Assembly: GCA_020444075.1 (NCBI GenBank)
Contig: JAHLLR010000003.1
Coordinates: 62,001-126,000, forward strand
Direction: 5' to 3'
Length of the DNA stretch: 64,000 nt
Source of the DNA: Deltaproteobacteria bacterium
Lineage (GTDB): Bacteria > Desulfobacterota > Desulfobacteria > Desulfobacterales > Desulfosarcinaceae
Shown here: piece after piece, positions 46,970 to 56,255 of the stretch
How positions within the stretch are numbered: position 1 is the first letter of the stretch
Layout: every line of letters begins with the position of its first letter
Notes under the pieces: model-generated
Told to the model about the DNA's origin: nothing
The model's input: only the letters and a program-made list of their open reading frames with translations
Databases searched by the model: none
Position numbers and translations under genes: made by a program

Positions 46970-47809
46970 GTGATCGAAAACAGAGCGATATGGCTGAAAA
47001 CGGCGATAACCTGTGCTGTCGCGGCTGGCAAGGCCATCCTCGAGGTGTATGATTCAGCGGACATGGTCGTGGAGAAGAAAGCGGACAACTCGCCCCTCAC
47101 CCTGGCCGATCGCCGTTCCCACGATATCATCGTGGCAGGCATCGCTGGCTTTGGGATCCCCATACTCAGCGAGGAGGGGCGTAACATCCCTTTTGCAGAG
47201 CGAAAACAATGGTCGCGGATGTGGATCGTCGATCCGTTGGACGGGACCAAGGAATTCATCAAGCGCAACGGGGAATTCACCGTGAATATTGCCCTTGCTG
47301 AATCCGGTAGACCCACCATGGGTGTCATTTTCGTTCCAGCGTCCGATACTCTCTACTTTGCCGACCTTGACCTTGGCGCTTTCAAGATCGATAGCTGGGA
47401 AAAGATCGGGGCCGGTGAGAAGAAGCCCGGAGAGATGGACGACCTGGAAGCCCTGGTGGAAAAGGCCTTTCGTATGCCCCTAAGGCATGAGAAGGACCGT
47501 CCCTTCACAATCATGGGGAGTCGTTCCCACGCCACGCCGGAACTGGAGGCCTACGTGGAAACCATGCGGCACCATTATGGAGAAGTGGAATTCATTTCGT
47601 CGGGCAGTTCGCTGAAAATCTGTCTGGTGGCCGAAGGCCGGGCGGACGTCTACCCCCGGTTGGGCCCTACCATGGAGTGGGATACGGCAGCCGGCCAGGC
47701 CATCGCCGTGGCCAGCGGTGCACTGGTGGTCCGCCATGATGACGGCAGCGTCCTGGCATACAACAAAGAGAACCTGCTTAACCCCTGGTTTATTGTCAAA
47801 AGGCCGTGA
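46970..47809 (+). CDS. cysQ: 3'(2'),5'-bisphosphate nucleotidase, inositol monophosphatase family
   Basis: ILSEEG, WIVDPLDGTKEFIKRNGEFTVNIAL, GPTMEWDTAAGQAIAVASG. Confidence 0.92.
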   Translation: MIENRAIWLKTAITCAVAAGKAILEVYDSADMVVEKKADNSPLTLADRRSHDIIVAGIAGFGIPILSEEGRNIPFAERKQWSRMWIVDPLDGTKEFIKRNGEFTVNIALAESGRPTMGVIFVPASDTLYFADLDLGAFKIDSWEKIGAGEKKPGEMDDLEALVEKAFRMPLRHEKDRPFTIMGSRSHATPELEAYVETMRHHYGEVEFISSGSSLKICLVAEGRADVYPRLGPTMEWDTAAGQAIAVASGALVVRHDDGSVLAYNKENLLNPWFIVKRP

Positions 47810-47902
47810 ATCACCTGCTTAAAGGCTTCTGCAGAGCGTCGGCAGCAAGAAAAAACGCTTGACTTAACAACCCCGCCCCTTCTATATGTAGGGTCACTTT
47901 TC

Positions 47903-47977
47903 GGGCGATTAACTCAGCGGGAGAGTGCCACCTTCACACGGTGGAAGTCACTGGTTCAAACCCAGTATCGCCCACCA
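47903..47977 (+). tRNA. tRNA-Val (anticodon CAC)
   Basis: Cloverleaf: acceptor gggcgat/atcgccc, anticodon stem ccacc-ttCACac-ggtgg, T-arm actgg-ttcaaac-ccagt, encoded CCA. Confidence 0.93.
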
Positions 47978-47985
47978 GAAACTAT

Positions 47986-48023
47986 AAGGGTTTATAAGCT
48001 ATAAGGCTTGTAAACCCTTTTTT
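47986..48023 (+). terminator. Intrinsic terminator after tRNA-Val
   Basis: aagggtttataagc...gcttgtaaaccctt stem (one mismatch) followed by T-run. Confidence 0.8.
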
Positions 48024-48065
48024 ATGGGGTTTCGATACGGAGTTCGTTGCTCGCCCTGACTTGGT

Positions 48066-48314
48066 ATGGGTGTGGTCCGGTTTATGGATAAGAAGACGCG
48101 ATTCGATTCTGAAGGGAACATTCTATATTTCGATATGAAACGGCAGAATCCTGACTGGAAAGAAGTTTTTTCCGCTATTGAAATAAAATTCTTAACTCAT
48201 GACGTGTTACTGTCATTGATTGAGATAGCAGGCTTCGAGTTGCAGGATCGGTACGCAAATTGGCTGCTGAGTCCATTTGATACTAAAGGCTCAAACGGAG
48301 TGTTCAAGTTATGA
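48066..48314 (+). pseudogene. Possible 3' fragment of a class I SAM methyltransferase
   Basis: LTHDVLLSLIEIAGFELQDRYANWLLSPFDTKGSNGVFKL resembles the C-terminal end of such enzymes; no SAM-binding motif present. Confidence 0.35.
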
Positions 48315-48445
48315 TATCTGAAATTTGATCAAACTGATAATACTTTCAATCTGAAAATTTTCTACTTAAGGCGAACCCTAATATGTGGAATTTCTATAGT
48401 TTCAAAAAACACTATCTCTATAAACATTAAAAATAGGAGAACACA

Positions 48446-49438
48446 TTGAAATATAGATTTTTGGGCAATACAGGCATTCAGGTTTCACAACTCTGTATGG
48501 GGACGATGACTTTTGGCCGCGAAGCAGACAAGTCTGCATCTGAAGCGATTTTCAAACGTTGTTTGGATAATGGCATCAATTTTTTTGATTGTGCAAATGT
48601 CTACGGTGACGGAGTGTCAGAAACTATTTTGGGGGGATTGATTGCCGAAAATCGGCAACAGCTCATAGTCACTTCAAAATGTGGGTCACACTTTGGGTCC
48701 GAAATAAATTCGCGGGGTGGATCACGGAGCAACATTATTGAATCCATTGAGGCCAGCTTAAAGCGGCTCAAAACTGATTATATTGATATCTATTTTCTAC
48801 ACAGATTCGATGATCATACGCCGGTAGAGGTTTCTTTACGCGCTCTGAATGATTTGGTTGCACAGGGAAAGGTACGTTACATTGGCGTTAGTAACTTTTC
48901 CGCTTGGCAAACCATGAAAGCCCGCGGAGTGACCACCCGACACGACTGGGCTCCGGTTGACTGCATCCAGCCCATGTATAATTTGGTTAAACGCCAGGCA
49001 GAGGTTGAGATTTTGCCAATGGCTAAGTCGGAAAACATCGGTGTAATAACATACAATCCCCTTGGTGCAGGATTGTTGGCTGGGAAATACGGCAAAGATC
49101 ATACTACGGGTGACGGCAGACTGAATTCCGATGACATGTATCGGAAACGGTACCGTGATAGCTGGATGTTTGACGCTGCAAAGCAGTTTTGTGAGTTCGC
49201 CGTGGAAACAGGGTACCACCCTGTTAGCTTAGCCGTCGCCTGGGTTAGCAGGAACGAAGCGGTCACAGCACCTATTATCGGGGCCCGAAGTGTCAAGCAA
49301 CTCGAAGATTCCTTACGGGCCGTAGAAATCGACCTAACAGATCAGCTTTATGATGCTATTTCGGAATTGACGCCTACCCCCCCATCGGCAACCGATCGGT
49401 CAGAAGAACAAGTAAAAGTGGACAAAGACAATAATTGA
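48446..49438 (+). CDS. Aldo/keto reductase
   Basis: GNTGIQVSQLCMGTMTFG, NFFDCANVYGDGVSETILG, DIYFLHRFDDHTPVEVSLRALNDLVAQGKVRYIGVSNF. Confidence 0.93.
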   Translation: MKYRFLGNTGIQVSQLCMGTMTFGREADKSASEAIFKRCLDNGINFFDCANVYGDGVSETILGGLIAENRQQLIVTSKCGSHFGSEINSRGGSRSNIIESIEASLKRLKTDYIDIYFLHRFDDHTPVEVSLRALNDLVAQGKVRYIGVSNFSAWQTMKARGVTTRHDWAPVDCIQPMYNLVKRQAEVEILPMAKSENIGVITYNPLGAGLLAGKYGKDHTTGDGRLNSDDMYRKRYRDSWMFDAAKQFCEFAVETGYHPVSLAVAWVSRNEAVTAPIIGARSVKQLEDSLRAVEIDLTDQLYDAISELTPTPPSATDRSEEQVKVDKDNN

Positions 49439-49559
49439 TCACAAGATGATAAATTGAAATAGTCTCGATTTAATCTGACACCGCACTTGAAAAAGTGAGG
49501 GCTACCGGTTTTGATGAAAGTGCCAACCAAAAACATCAAGACCATAGGAGGTAATCCTC

Positions 49560-49900
49560 ATGCTGAATCGTACCAAAACCGTCATCAAACACAAGATTGG
49601 ATTGTTGAACCTGGCCGAGGAACTGGGCAACGTATCCAAAGCCTGCCGGATCATGGGGCTTTCCCGTGACACCTTCTACCGCTATCAAAATGCCGTTGAA
49701 CAAGGCTGAATTGAAGCTCTTGTCGACCGGAGCCACCGCAAACCCAACACCAAAAAACGAGTGGATTAGCAGACCGAGGCTGCTGTGGTGTCCTATGCCA
49801 TTGAACAGCCTGCCTTTGGTCAAGTCAGGACGGGCAACGAACTCCGGAAGCGAGGTGTTTTATATCGCCCAGCGGTGTTCGCTGTGCGTGGCTGAGAAAC
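49560..49900 (+). pseudogene. IS481-type transposase, 5' remnant with in-frame stops and a frameshift
   Basis: MLNRTKTVIKHKIGLLNLAEELGNVSKACRIMGLSRDTFYRYQNAVEQG* then IEALVDRSHRKPNTKKRVD* then QTEAAVVSYAIEQPAFGQVRTGNELRKRG, then SPSGVRCAWLRNY in another frame. Confidence 0.75.
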
Positions 49901-50547
49901 TACCTATTGTGCGGTCTGGCATCGGGCATGACGCAACTGCTGTTCAACGCCCACTCGAACATTCCCACTATCGGTGCCAGCGGCGCCATTGCCGGCGTCA
50001 TGGGAGCCTATTTCATCCTCTATCCCCGTTCACGCATACTCACCCTGATCCCGATCATCTTCATCCCCTGGTTCGTTGAGATCCCTGCTTTCTTTTTTCT
50101 GGGGATCTGGTTACTCCTGCAAATTTTTAATGCAGCGGGAAGTTCCGGGCATGCCGGCGGGATCGCCTGGTGGGCTCATATCGGCGGTTTTGTCTTCGGC
50201 CTCCTTTTTCTCAAGCTGTTCGACCGCATACCGTCTACCGGCTTTAGCGACCGGATGCGCCACGCCACCGAGAAGAAACATTCCCACCGCTTCCAGGTGG
50301 TCAGAACCGCCAGCGGTGAGGAGGAAGCCAACCTTTACGGCACCCTTACCATCACCCAGTACGAAGCCATGGTCGGCGCACGCAAACTGATCACCGTCCC
50401 AGGGGATTGCAGAATCGCCTGTACAATGTCGTGGTGCCCCAGGGCATTGCCGACGGCCAGGTGCTGCGGCTAAAGAATGTGGGTAAACTCAAATCCGAAG
50501 GCACCCGGGGCGACATGATGCTCAAGGTGAGGGTTCAGCACATTTGA
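49901..50547 (+). pseudogene. Rhomboid family intramembrane protease, 3' fragment, frameshifted near its C-terminus
   Basis: IPTIGASGAIAGVMGAYFILYPRSRILTLIPI...AGGIAWWAHIGGFVFGLLFLKLF; continuation VVVPQGIADGQVLRLKNVGKLKSEGTRGDMMLKVRVQHI* lies in a different frame. Confidence 0.75.
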
Positions 50548-50574
50548 GCATGGACAGTCATTTATCCCAAACAT

Positions 50575-51123
50575 CTATCGCGAAAGATAGAGAACTCGAT
50601 AATCTTGCATCAGCTGCTCCAGGATTAGATGGTTTTCGGCAAAATCGATATCCTTTTCCTGTCCTTGGAACTGGGCTTCAACGCGCTGCAAGACATTGCG
50701 GTTCTCCAGTAAAATTCGCTTTGCACCTGAGTCGCCATCGATTTCTTTCAACCGGTCAAACCACCTCCTGCCAAATAAAGCAGGCGGTCCAAGATAATTA
50801 CCGCTGCTGAAACAAGCCAGCGTACCTTCATCTCTGGCCAGAGCGATAAAATGGTTAATCAGGGTGGACGTGACCAGAGGTTGGTCCCCTAACAGAAACA
50901 ATACATGAGATGCCTGAACAGGCAATGCAGAAAGCCCCAACTGCATAGATGTCGATTGACCTTTTTCTGGTTCAACGTTGATTACCGTCCGAACGCTTGT
51001 GCCTGACGGCAGATGGGGTAGTAATTTTTCTCGACAAACCATGGCTACGCCAGCCAGTGATGATTCGCACGCAGCCTCTATGATCCATGAATAAACTGGC
51101 CGCCCTGACAGCATATGCAACAT
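50575..51123 (-). CDS. MobA/MocA-like nucleotidyltransferase (molybdenum cofactor cytidylyltransferase-like); true N-terminus lies upstream of this ORF
   Basis: LLGDQPLVTSTLINHFI, YLGPPALFGRRWFDRLKEIDGDSGAKRIL; the same frame upstream (51124-51217) encodes GVILAAGLSKRFGTDK. Confidence 0.85.
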   Translation of the reverse strand: MLHMLSGRPVYSWIIEAACESSLAGVAMVCREKLLPHLPSGTSVRTVINVEPEKGQSTSMQLGLSALPVQASHVLFLLGDQPLVTSTLINHFIALARDEGTLACFSSGNYLGPPALFGRRWFDRLKEIDGDSGAKRILLENRNVLQRVEAQFQGQEKDIDFAENHLILEQLMQDYRVLYLSR

Positions 51124-51217
51124 CTTATCGGTTCCAAATCTTTTGGATAGACCGGCTGCCAGTATGACGCCATAAACACCCTTATTATAAGGAACATTCG
51201 TCTTTGCTGCCGTAGCC

Positions 51218-52249
51218 TTAACCCTTCCGCTTCCTTTGGGTTATTTCCGCCATGATCGACAATGCGATTTCAGAGGGAGTTCGACTTCCTATATCGAGCC
51301 CCACCGGACCGTGTATTCTGTCCAATTGGCCGTCTGTAAGCCCTTCTTTCCGAAGCCGGTCGATTCGATCTGCGTGTGTTTTTTTGCTCCCCAAGGCACC
51401 AATGTAGTTAGCATCAACGTTGATCGCATGGATAAGCAACGGATCGTCCAATTGGGGCGAATGACTAAGTGCAACCACTGAGGTGCCCGTGTGCCATTGA
51501 ATTTTCTTTAAAGCCGTTTTGGGATGTTCGACAATAAGGTCGACTCCAGGGAAACGTTGTCCGGTGGCGAAGGTGGTTCGCGGATCGACGATGGTACACG
51601 TGTATCCCATCAACTGCGCCATGGCAACCAACGGCTGAGCGATGTGAACGGCACCGCCGACAATAATTTGGGGTGGCGGAGAAAAAACATGCAAAAAGAA
51701 CTCACTGCCAGCCAATTTTTCCAGACGGCTGAAACCGGAGTCGATAGCGCTTCCGGCAGCCGATCGAAGGTCGCGGTCCAATCCGAACGAGACATCCGGA
51801 CGATCAGGGCAATACAGTGCCTTGGAACTATCACAAAGATTAGTGATCAGGCAGTAAGATTTCCTTTGGTCCGCCAGCTCAGTAAGTGTGGCCAGAACGG
51901 GCTGCCAGGATGCGACCGGCTCGACGTAGATATCTATAGAACCGCCGCATCCAAGTCCGTAGTCCCACGTTTTGCGGTCGCCAATGCCGATGGACAGCCG
52001 TTGGGGGATGTTGTCCCGAATTGTGAACTGCGCTTCAGTCAGTATCGTGGACTCGATACATCCGCCGGATACCGAGCCGAAAAAGGCTTCGCGGTCGTTG
52101 ATCACCAGCTGACTGCCAACGGGCCGGGGAGACGACCCCCAGGTGGCGATTACCGTGGCCAATGCCACCCGATGGCCCCTTTCAACCCATTGCCTTGCCG
52201 TGGCGATCAGGTCCACATCTCTATCGATTGCCAAAAGGTCCATAATCAA
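51218..52249 (-). CDS. XdhC family molybdenum hydroxylase maturation protein
   Basis: VALATVIATWGSSPRPVGSQLVINDREAFFGSVSGGCIESTI; IVGGAVHIAQPLVAMAQLMGY; YIGALGSKKTHADRIDRL. Confidence 0.9.
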   Translation of the reverse strand: MIMDLLAIDRDVDLIATARQWVERGHRVALATVIATWGSSPRPVGSQLVINDREAFFGSVSGGCIESTILTEAQFTIRDNIPQRLSIGIGDRKTWDYGLGCGGSIDIYVEPVASWQPVLATLTELADQRKSYCLITNLCDSSKALYCPDRPDVSFGLDRDLRSAAGSAIDSGFSRLEKLAGSEFFLHVFSPPPQIIVGGAVHIAQPLVAMAQLMGYTCTIVDPRTTFATGQRFPGVDLIVEHPKTALKKIQWHTGTSVVALSHSPQLDDPLLIHAINVDANYIGALGSKKTHADRIDRLRKEGLTDGQLDRIHGPVGLDIGSRTPSEIALSIMAEITQRKRKG

Positions 52250-52261
52250 GGCTCCTGACGT

Positions 52262-53278
52262 TCAACTGCCGAACCCGCAGTTGGGAAAGTGACATGTTTC
52301 ACATTCTCGACACAGCCCACCGTGCCCCATTTGCGCGAACGTATCCGGGACGATTTCCTCACCGGCAAGGATCCTCGGCAGGAGCGTATCTAGGATGGTT
52401 GTCCTGGCATAATACACACATGCCGGCAGGCCAAGGATCGGAACATCGCCGTGTTTGGCATACAGCACCATGGCGCCGGGAAAGACCGGGCTGCCGTAGT
52501 TGATTATTGTGGCACCGGTTCTCCTGACGCCGCTAGGCGTGACATCGTCCGGGTCCACCGAAAGACCGCCGGTGGTCAGAATCAACTCGCTGCCCAATTC
52601 CAATAATTGGCTGATCGCACCGGCGATGGCATCGACATCGTCGGGAACGATTATCTTCTTAATCAGATCACAACCATACATCTCAACTTTGTATCCAACA
52701 AATTCGTCGAAACCGTCCTTGATCAACCCCTGGTAGACCTCAGTGCCTGTTACCACCGCTCCGACTTTCAGCGTTCGATAAGGCATAATCCGGAGAACAG
52801 AAGACCGTTGGGCAATCTGTTCGACCTGTTTAATTCTGGACTCATCGATGATCAAGGGGATGACACGCGTGGCCGCGATGGTTTGGCCTACCCGAACCGG
52901 CGTCATCGTCCTGATTGTTGAAACGGCAATGTGGTCCAAGCGGTTGATGTCCAACAAATTGTTTACATCAATTTTGAGCAACCCGTCTTTTTTGCTGAGG
53001 AGGGTCGATTTTCCTTCTTTCGGAGAGGTCCATTCTATATTCTTCCCTGATATCGCTTGAGCAATTCTCAGCGCGGCTTCGTCCTCGTGCAGTTGGCCTT
53101 CCGGTAAATTCAGTACATAGATGAAATTTTTGCCTATTTTTTTTAATTCGGGTATGTCTTCTTCACGGATGACGTGGCCTTTTCTGAAGCCCACGCCCTT
53201 GAATTCGCCAGGCAGAATTCTGGTTATATCGTGTGGCAAGACCGCGCCTACCGCTTCTTCAACTGGTATGGTTCTCAT
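52262..53278 (-). CDS. Molybdopterin-binding (MoeA/MogA-like) protein with C-terminal Cys motif
   Basis: VGAVVTGTEVYQG, ELILTTGGLSVDPDDVTPSGVR, GDVPILGLPACVYYARTTILDTLLPRILAG; C-term GLCRECETCHFPNCGFGS. Confidence 0.85.
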   Translation of the reverse strand: MRTIPVEEAVGAVLPHDITRILPGEFKGVGFRKGHVIREEDIPELKKIGKNFIYVLNLPEGQLHEDEAALRIAQAISGKNIEWTSPKEGKSTLLSKKDGLLKIDVNNLLDINRLDHIAVSTIRTMTPVRVGQTIAATRVIPLIIDESRIKQVEQIAQRSSVLRIMPYRTLKVGAVVTGTEVYQGLIKDGFDEFVGYKVEMYGCDLIKKIIVPDDVDAIAGAISQLLELGSELILTTGGLSVDPDDVTPSGVRRTGATIINYGSPVFPGAMVLYAKHGDVPILGLPACVYYARTTILDTLLPRILAGEEIVPDTFAQMGHGGLCRECETCHFPNCGFGS

Positions 53279-53378
53279 CGAACGATCCTTGTCCCACCTT
53301 CAGCAAATAAGATTTAATAGTGAAGGCTTGGTGGCAATATTGGAAACTATGACCACCAAGCCGTCCTTGACTGGTCAA

Positions 53379-54356
53379 TCAAGCTGCATTCTTTTCGACA
53401 AGCGCCCGTAGGACTTTTTCCGGAGTGGCCGGAAGAGAGGTTATAAAAACACCGACAGCATCCTCAATCGCATTTATAATCGCCGGTGCTTGGCAATTAG
53501 AGGACATTTCACCAATCGCCCTAGCGCCATAAGGGCCACCGTCTGAAGCGATTTCAATTTGCTCAATTTCCAACTCAGGCATATCCACGGTAGTGGGAAT
53601 CAGATATTCACACAAAGATGCAGGGACATGATCGATTTTCGGATAACTCGGATTTCGAGCTTCCATGATCGCAGAGCCAAGACCCATTCCGGCTCCGCCT
53701 TCGATCTGGCCTTCGGCCAGGGCAGGATTGATCGACTTGCCCACATCATTGACACAAATCAATTTTTGGACATCAACCACCCCGGTTTTGGTATCTACCT
53801 CCACCTCAGCATAAACACCCGCGTATGATGCCGTATAGCAACAAAAAGGTTGACCCTCAGCTCCGACTTTCATGTAAGCGCCTCGGCCCACGATTAACGT
53901 TCCTCCGCCAGCCGCTCCGGTAATATCAGCAATCGGCTTGCACCGTTGGGGGTCTTCTTTAACTCGAACCATTCCATCAGCCGCCTCCAAGGCATCCGGC
54001 GATGCGGCTAAATCCTTGGCAGCCAAGCCGAATAAAATCTGTTTAACCTCTTTGGCGGCTTCAATCACGGCATTACCGGCAATATACGTCACCCGGCTGG
54101 CAAATGTGCCCATACAAAACAGCGTGTTGGACTTGTCCGCACTAACCACGTTAATCTGTTCGTAATCAAGACCCAGCTCTTCAGCTGCAATTTGGGCCAA
54201 GACCGTATTGGAACCTTGACCGATTTCAACGGAACCAAGCGTTAATATGGCGGTACCATCGGCTTGCATTTGTATCATCGCCTGGCTGGGGTCACCACCG
54301 CCGGATAATCCAATTGGATAAAAGGCCGCTGCAAATCCTTTACCTTTTTTTTTCAT
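53379..54356 (-). CDS. Molybdenum hydroxylase (xanthine dehydrogenase family) molybdopterin subunit, C-terminal half
   Basis: TLGSVEIGQGSNTVLAQIAAEELGLDYEQINV; EGQIEGGAGMGLGSAIME; GARAIGEMSSNCQAPAIINAIEDAVG. Confidence 0.9.
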   Translation of the reverse strand: MKKKGKGFAAAFYPIGLSGGGDPSQAMIQMQADGTAILTLGSVEIGQGSNTVLAQIAAEELGLDYEQINVVSADKSNTLFCMGTFASRVTYIAGNAVIEAAKEVKQILFGLAAKDLAASPDALEAADGMVRVKEDPQRCKPIADITGAAGGGTLIVGRGAYMKVGAEGQPFCCYTASYAGVYAEVEVDTKTGVVDVQKLICVNDVGKSINPALAEGQIEGGAGMGLGSAIMEARNPSYPKIDHVPASLCEYLIPTTVDMPELEIEQIEIASDGGPYGARAIGEMSSNCQAPAIINAIEDAVGVFITSLPATPEKVLRALVEKNAA

Positions 54357-54358
54357 GT

Positions 54359-55738
54359 TTATGCCCTCCGATCATAGGATGTCATCTTAGAAAGGTGATC
54401 CGGTAACTGGACACCTGCTTTTTTTGCCAAGGTCTGCATCACTTCGATGATCGATGTGTCATGCATCACTTGCTGATTAACCAGTTTATCACCTCTCCGC
54501 ATCGCGTTTTTAAAACGAAATTCCAGTGGGTCCATGCCGATGGTTTTGGCAATCTTGTACATTTGAGCTTCCACCGCAAAGGTTACCGGGGCTACGGCAA
54601 ACCCGCGCATAGTGCTGGAAACCGGTTTATTGGTAAACACAGCAGCACCCTCGACGCGAAGATTCGGCACATAATACGGACCATTGGCAAAATAATTCGT
54701 CTTGCCGGTGGCATAACCGTTAAAGCCGACATATGCGCCACTGTCACGAATGGTCTTGATATAACGCGCAACAATCCGACCGTCGTTTTTTACGCCATCC
54801 TTATAAGTGATATGCATTGCTTCCCGATGGGTTGAGTATAAAATTTCTTCTTCCCGGGTCCAGCGCCATTTACAGGGCCGACCGGTTTTTAAAGCCAAGA
54901 TCGCAGTGATGGGATCCGCATGGAATTCGTTTTTGCCGCCAAAGCCACCGCCGACCGGGCCCGCTTGCATCTTAAGGCGGTTCAGGCCGGCGTGGTGACG
55001 CCAAGCGCTGCGTGTTCGACCGGCCCACTCGGAGGCACACTCACATTTTAATGCATCCTTGCTTCCGAGTTGAAGAATGCCGGCCAACATTCCTAATAGC
55101 ATACTGCGATCCTGGCAGACGGAATAGACCGTAATTCGGCCGGCAGCCTCAGGCACGACAAGGCTGACCTGGGTCTCCATGGCCGTATGCTCCTGATCAG
55201 GAAAAAAATAAGTTTCTTCTATGATATGATCAGCTTCTTTAAATCCAGCTTCAACATCACCCATAGTTGCCAAGTTATAGGGCCTGTCATCGAACATCAT
55301 GATGTTACCACCAGGTACCACTTGGGGTGCATCCGGCTCCATCGCTTTAAGAACGTCGAAGACCGGTTCCTGTTCTTCAATGTCAATGGTGATTGCATCC
55401 AGCGCCTTATAAGCGGTTGCCTCATCTTCCGCTGCAACTGCTGCAATCGGCTCGCCTTTGTAGCGAATATCGGTTTGAACCAGAACCGGCTGATCAGCTC
55501 CGAAACCATAGGCATTTGCAGGAACATCCTTATAGGTGATCACGCTTGCCACGCCATCCATTTGCTCGGCCCTGGATGTGTCAAGTTTGAGAATGCGGCC
55601 CTTATGCACAGGACTTCTGAATGCTTTGACCGTCAAGGTTCTGGGAACGAACATATCATCAACAAATTGGGTCTCACCGGTAACGTGAGCAATACCTTCA
55701 TATTTAGGCTTTCGCTTGCCAACCGTTTGAAAAGTCAT
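54359..55738 (-). CDS. Molybdenum hydroxylase (xanthine dehydrogenase family) molybdopterin subunit, N-terminal half
   Basis: YEGIAHVTGETQFVDDM..., PVGGGFGGKNEFHADPITAILALKTGRPCKWRWTREEEILYSTHRE, MRGFAVAPVTFAVEAQM. Confidence 0.92.
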   Translation of the reverse strand: MTFQTVGKRKPKYEGIAHVTGETQFVDDMFVPRTLTVKAFRSPVHKGRILKLDTSRAEQMDGVASVITYKDVPANAYGFGADQPVLVQTDIRYKGEPIAAVAAEDEATAYKALDAITIDIEEQEPVFDVLKAMEPDAPQVVPGGNIMMFDDRPYNLATMGDVEAGFKEADHIIEETYFFPDQEHTAMETQVSLVVPEAAGRITVYSVCQDRSMLLGMLAGILQLGSKDALKCECASEWAGRTRSAWRHHAGLNRLKMQAGPVGGGFGGKNEFHADPITAILALKTGRPCKWRWTREEEILYSTHREAMHITYKDGVKNDGRIVARYIKTIRDSGAYVGFNGYATGKTNYFANGPYYVPNLRVEGAAVFTNKPVSSTMRGFAVAPVTFAVEAQMYKIAKTIGMDPLEFRFKNAMRRGDKLVNQQVMHDTSIIEVMQTLAKKAGVQLPDHLSKMTSYDRRA

Positions 55739-55770
55739 GAATATACCTCCTTTTCATTTTATTGCGGGAA

Positions 55771-56235
55771 TCAGTTTTTTTGGGTTGCGGCGGCTTGGAC
55801 GGATTCAACAATTTTCTTATAGCCCGTGCACCTGCAAAGGTTCCCCGACAACGCTTCTTTTATTTCCTGCTTGGTGGGCTTTGGATTTTCGTTCAACAGC
55901 GCCTTCGCGGCCATAATCATCCCCGGTGTACAGAAACCGCATTGGGTCCCGTGATTTTCCAGAAAGGCTTGCTGTAACGGATCAAATTCTCCGTGAGGAG
56001 CAATTCCCTCAAGCGTTGTGACTTCTTTTTGATTGGCAACCATTGCCGCAGTGATGCAGGAACGAATCAGTTTTCCATCTAAAAAAACCGAACAGGTGCC
56101 GCAATCACCCGTGTTGCATCCCATCTTGGGGCTAGTGATCATCAGCTTTTCCCGCAAAACTTCCAAGAGCGTGGTGGTGGGTTCGACCGCCACTTCATAA
56201 CGCTTTCCATTCACCCTGAAATTTAAAATAGGCAT
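55771..56235 (-). CDS. Molybdenum hydroxylase 2Fe-2S subunit
   Basis: GCNTGDCGTCSVFLDGKLIRSCIT and QCGFCTPGMIMAAKALL...LCRCTGYKKIVESV. Confidence 0.95.
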   Translation of the reverse strand: MPILNFRVNGKRYEVAVEPTTTLLEVLREKLMITSPKMGCNTGDCGTCSVFLDGKLIRSCITAAMVANQKEVTTLEGIAPHGEFDPLQQAFLENHGTQCGFCTPGMIMAAKALLNENPKPTKQEIKEALSGNLCRCTGYKKIVESVQAAATQKN

Positions 56236-56255
56236 GTGAGCTCTCCTTTTTTCTG

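Noticed and set aside
54357-54359. Split molybdopterin subunit considered as a nonsense/frameshift pseudogene
   Set aside because: The downstream ORF starts with its own Met and Lys-rich leader and the split point fits known L/M-type hydroxylases; kept as two genes pending read check.
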